Part shown: positions 62,848 to 64,000 of the stretch, piece by piece
Layout: the number at the start of each line of letters is the position of its first letter
Numbering within the stretch: the first letter of the stretch is position 1
Assembly: GCF_030369675.1 (NCBI RefSeq)
Contig: NZ_CP128477.1
Coordinates: forward strand, 3,676,501-3,740,500
DNA: 64,000 nucleotides
Origin: Peteryoungia algae
GTDB lineage: Bacteria > Pseudomonadota > Alphaproteobacteria > Rhizobiales > Rhizobiaceae
Direction: 5' to 3'
Program-made: the position numbers and the translations under genes
Notes under the pieces: model-generated
Told to the model about the DNA's origin: nothing
The model's database searches: none
What the model saw: only the letters and a program-made list of their open reading frames with translations

Positions 62848-64000
62848 TTATTTCCCGTCCCGCAACTCGCGCCGCAGGATCTTGCCGACATTGGTCTTGG
62901 GCAGGTCCGTGCGGAACTCGATATAGCGGGGCCGCTTGTAATTGGTCAGGTTTGCGGCGCAATGGGCCTTGAGTTCCTCGATGGTGAGGTCCTCGTCCTT
63001 CTTGACCACGAAGAGCTTGACCGCCTCGCCCGAATGCTCGTCCGGCACGCCGACGGCAGCGCATTCGAGGACGCCGGCATGCATGACGGCCACTTCCTCG
63101 ATCTCGTTCGGATAGACGTTGAAGCCGGAGACGAGGATCATGTCCTTCTTGCGGTCGACGATCTTCACATAGCCGCGTTCGTCCATCAGGCCCATGTCGC
63201 CGGAGCGGAAGAAGCCGTCATCGCTCATCACCTTGGCCGTCTCTTCCGGACGCTGCCAATAGCCCGCCATGACCTGCGGACCCCGGATGCAGATTTCGCC
63301 CACGTCGCCGACCGGCAGCGTATTGCCGTCCTCGTCGCGGATCTCGATGTCCGTCGAGGGGAGGGGCAGGCCGATCATGCCGGTGAACTCGCGCGCATCC
63401 AGTCGGTTGACGGTCGCGACCGGAGAGGTCTCGGAGAGCCCGTAACCTTCGGTGATGGGTCGTCCCGTCATCTCCAGCCAGCGCTCGGCCACCGGCCGCT
63501 GGATAGCCATGCCGCCGCCGAGCACGAGCATCAGCGAGGAGAAGTCGAGCTTCTTGAACTCCGGATTGTTCATCATCGCATTGAACAGCGTGTTGAGACC
63601 CGGGAAGATATGCGACTTGAAGCCCTGCAACTCCTTGATGAAGCCCGGGATGTCACGCGGATTGGCGATCAACAGATTGTGGCCGCCGAGCGCAATGCCC
63701 ATCAGCGAATTCACGGTGAGGGCGAAGATATGGTAGAGCGGAAGCGCGCAGACGAAGTTCAGCACCTCGGGGCGCGACTGGCCCGCAAAGGCGGCCTCCA
63801 GCCACAGCGCGATCTGCTGCTTGTTGGACAGGAGATTGGCATGGGTCAGCGTCGCCCCCTTGGAAACGCCGGTCGTGCCGCCGGTATATTGCAGGAAAGC
63901 GACGTCGCTCGAAATGACATCGACCGGCTTCAGCGCAAGCTTCTCGCCTTCCGACAGCATGGCCTTGAAGCTCTTGTGGCCGGGGATGGACCAGGCGGGC
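62848..64000 (-). CDS. fadD: long-chain fatty acid-CoA ligase, 5' end cut by window
   Basis: The frame is open to the right edge (PAWSIPGHKSFKAM lies at the boundary), so about 383 C-terminal residues of a roughly 560-residue protein are seen; the Met codon at 63960 is internal. The AMP-binding P-loop is YTGGTTGVSKGA, followed by GYGLSETSPV and the FRSGDMGLMDERGYVKIVDRKKD hinge region, with the catalytic lysine near the end (GKILRREL). It activates fatty acids for beta-oxidation or phospholipid synthesis. Confidence 0.94.
   Translation of the reverse strand, partial: PAWSIPGHKSFKAMLSEGEKLALKPVDVISSDVAFLQYTGGTTGVSKGATLTHANLLSNKQQIALWLEAAFAGQSRPEVLNFVCALPLYHIFALTVNSLMGIALGGHNLLIANPRDIPGFIKELQGFKSHIFPGLNTLFNAMMNNPEFKKLDFSSLMLVLGGGMAIQRPVAERWLEMTGRPITEGYGLSETSPVATVNRLDAREFTGMIGLPLPSTDIEIRDEDGNTLPVGDVGEICIRGPQVMAGYWQRPEETAKVMSDDGFFRSGDMGLMDERGYVKIVDRKKDMILVSGFNVYPNEIEEVAVMHAGVLECAAVGVPDEHSGEAVKLFVVKKDEDLTIEELKAHCAANLTNYKRPRYIEFRTDLPKTNVGKILRRELRDGK

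Overview
The window is 64 kb of high-GC alphaproteobacterial chromosome. Gene content and order point to the Rhizobiaceae (Rhizobium/Agrobacterium/Sinorhizobium/Ciceribacter group). Diagnostic blocks are nfu-tsaB-rimI-fur(mur)-plsC-miaB-phoH-ybeY-corC-lnt-praR/phrR-metK-trmB, def-fmt-truA, rpmH-rnpA-yidC-engB/argB, the frcBCAK sugar transporter with a divergent ROK regulator, and pyrC-DUF3096-pyrE-frk. The genus cannot be fixed from sequence reading alone. There is no prophage, plasmid backbone, IS element or CRISPR array.

Layout. 1-12.3 kb: core housekeeping (Fe-S scaffold, tRNA modification, metal regulation, lipid and lipoprotein synthesis, SAM synthesis), interrupted by a nuclease gene of atypical composition at 3.0-3.5 kb. 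12.3-14.2 kb: a DUF1150/Hsp20 heat-shock pair and a nucleoside hydrolase. 14.2-22.4 kb: signalling-rich, with a membrane chemoreceptor, ribokinase, a rhizobial palindromic repeat, rmuC and two tandem haem-globin chemoreceptors. 22.4-28.9 kb: formyl-methionine metabolism, pseudouridylation, DAP/lysine biosynthesis and a LOG-like protein. 28.9-34.3 kb: an EF-hand secreted protein, a HAD nucleotidase, two exporters and argB. 34.4-36.5 kb: an ECF sigma / RskA-like anti-sigma / fasciclin cassette lying between argB and engB. 36.5-40.5 kb: engB, a DMT exporter, yidC, rnpA, rpmH. 40.9-45.8 kb: an orphan histidine kinase, tRNA-Arg(ACG), a methyltransferase, a proline-racemase-family enzyme and a Crp-type regulator. 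45.8-51.3 kb: the frc sugar uptake locus. 51.4-55.8 kb: a four-gene signalling module (receiver, cysteine-free secreted protein of apparent molybdopterin-oxidoreductase fold, hybrid kinase, HD-GYP output). 55.9-59.0 kb: pyrC, DUF3096, pyrE, fructokinase. 59.0-64.0 kb: a glyoxalase-related protein, a MATE exporter, pgi and a truncated fadD.

How the genes work together. Fructose import (frcBCA), a fructokinase and glucose-6-phosphate isomerase together give a route from fructose to glucose-6-phosphate. dapD and dapE are two steps of the succinylase DAP pathway. def and fmt are the two ends of the N-formylmethionine cycle. The best candidate for an undescribed system is the 51.4-55.8 kb module. 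Its secreted protein lacks the molybdenum-ligating cysteine and is translationally coupled to a tripartite hybrid kinase, followed by a cyclic-di-GMP phosphodiesterase-type response regulator, and a full TTAA-N7-TTAA CtrA-type site lies upstream.
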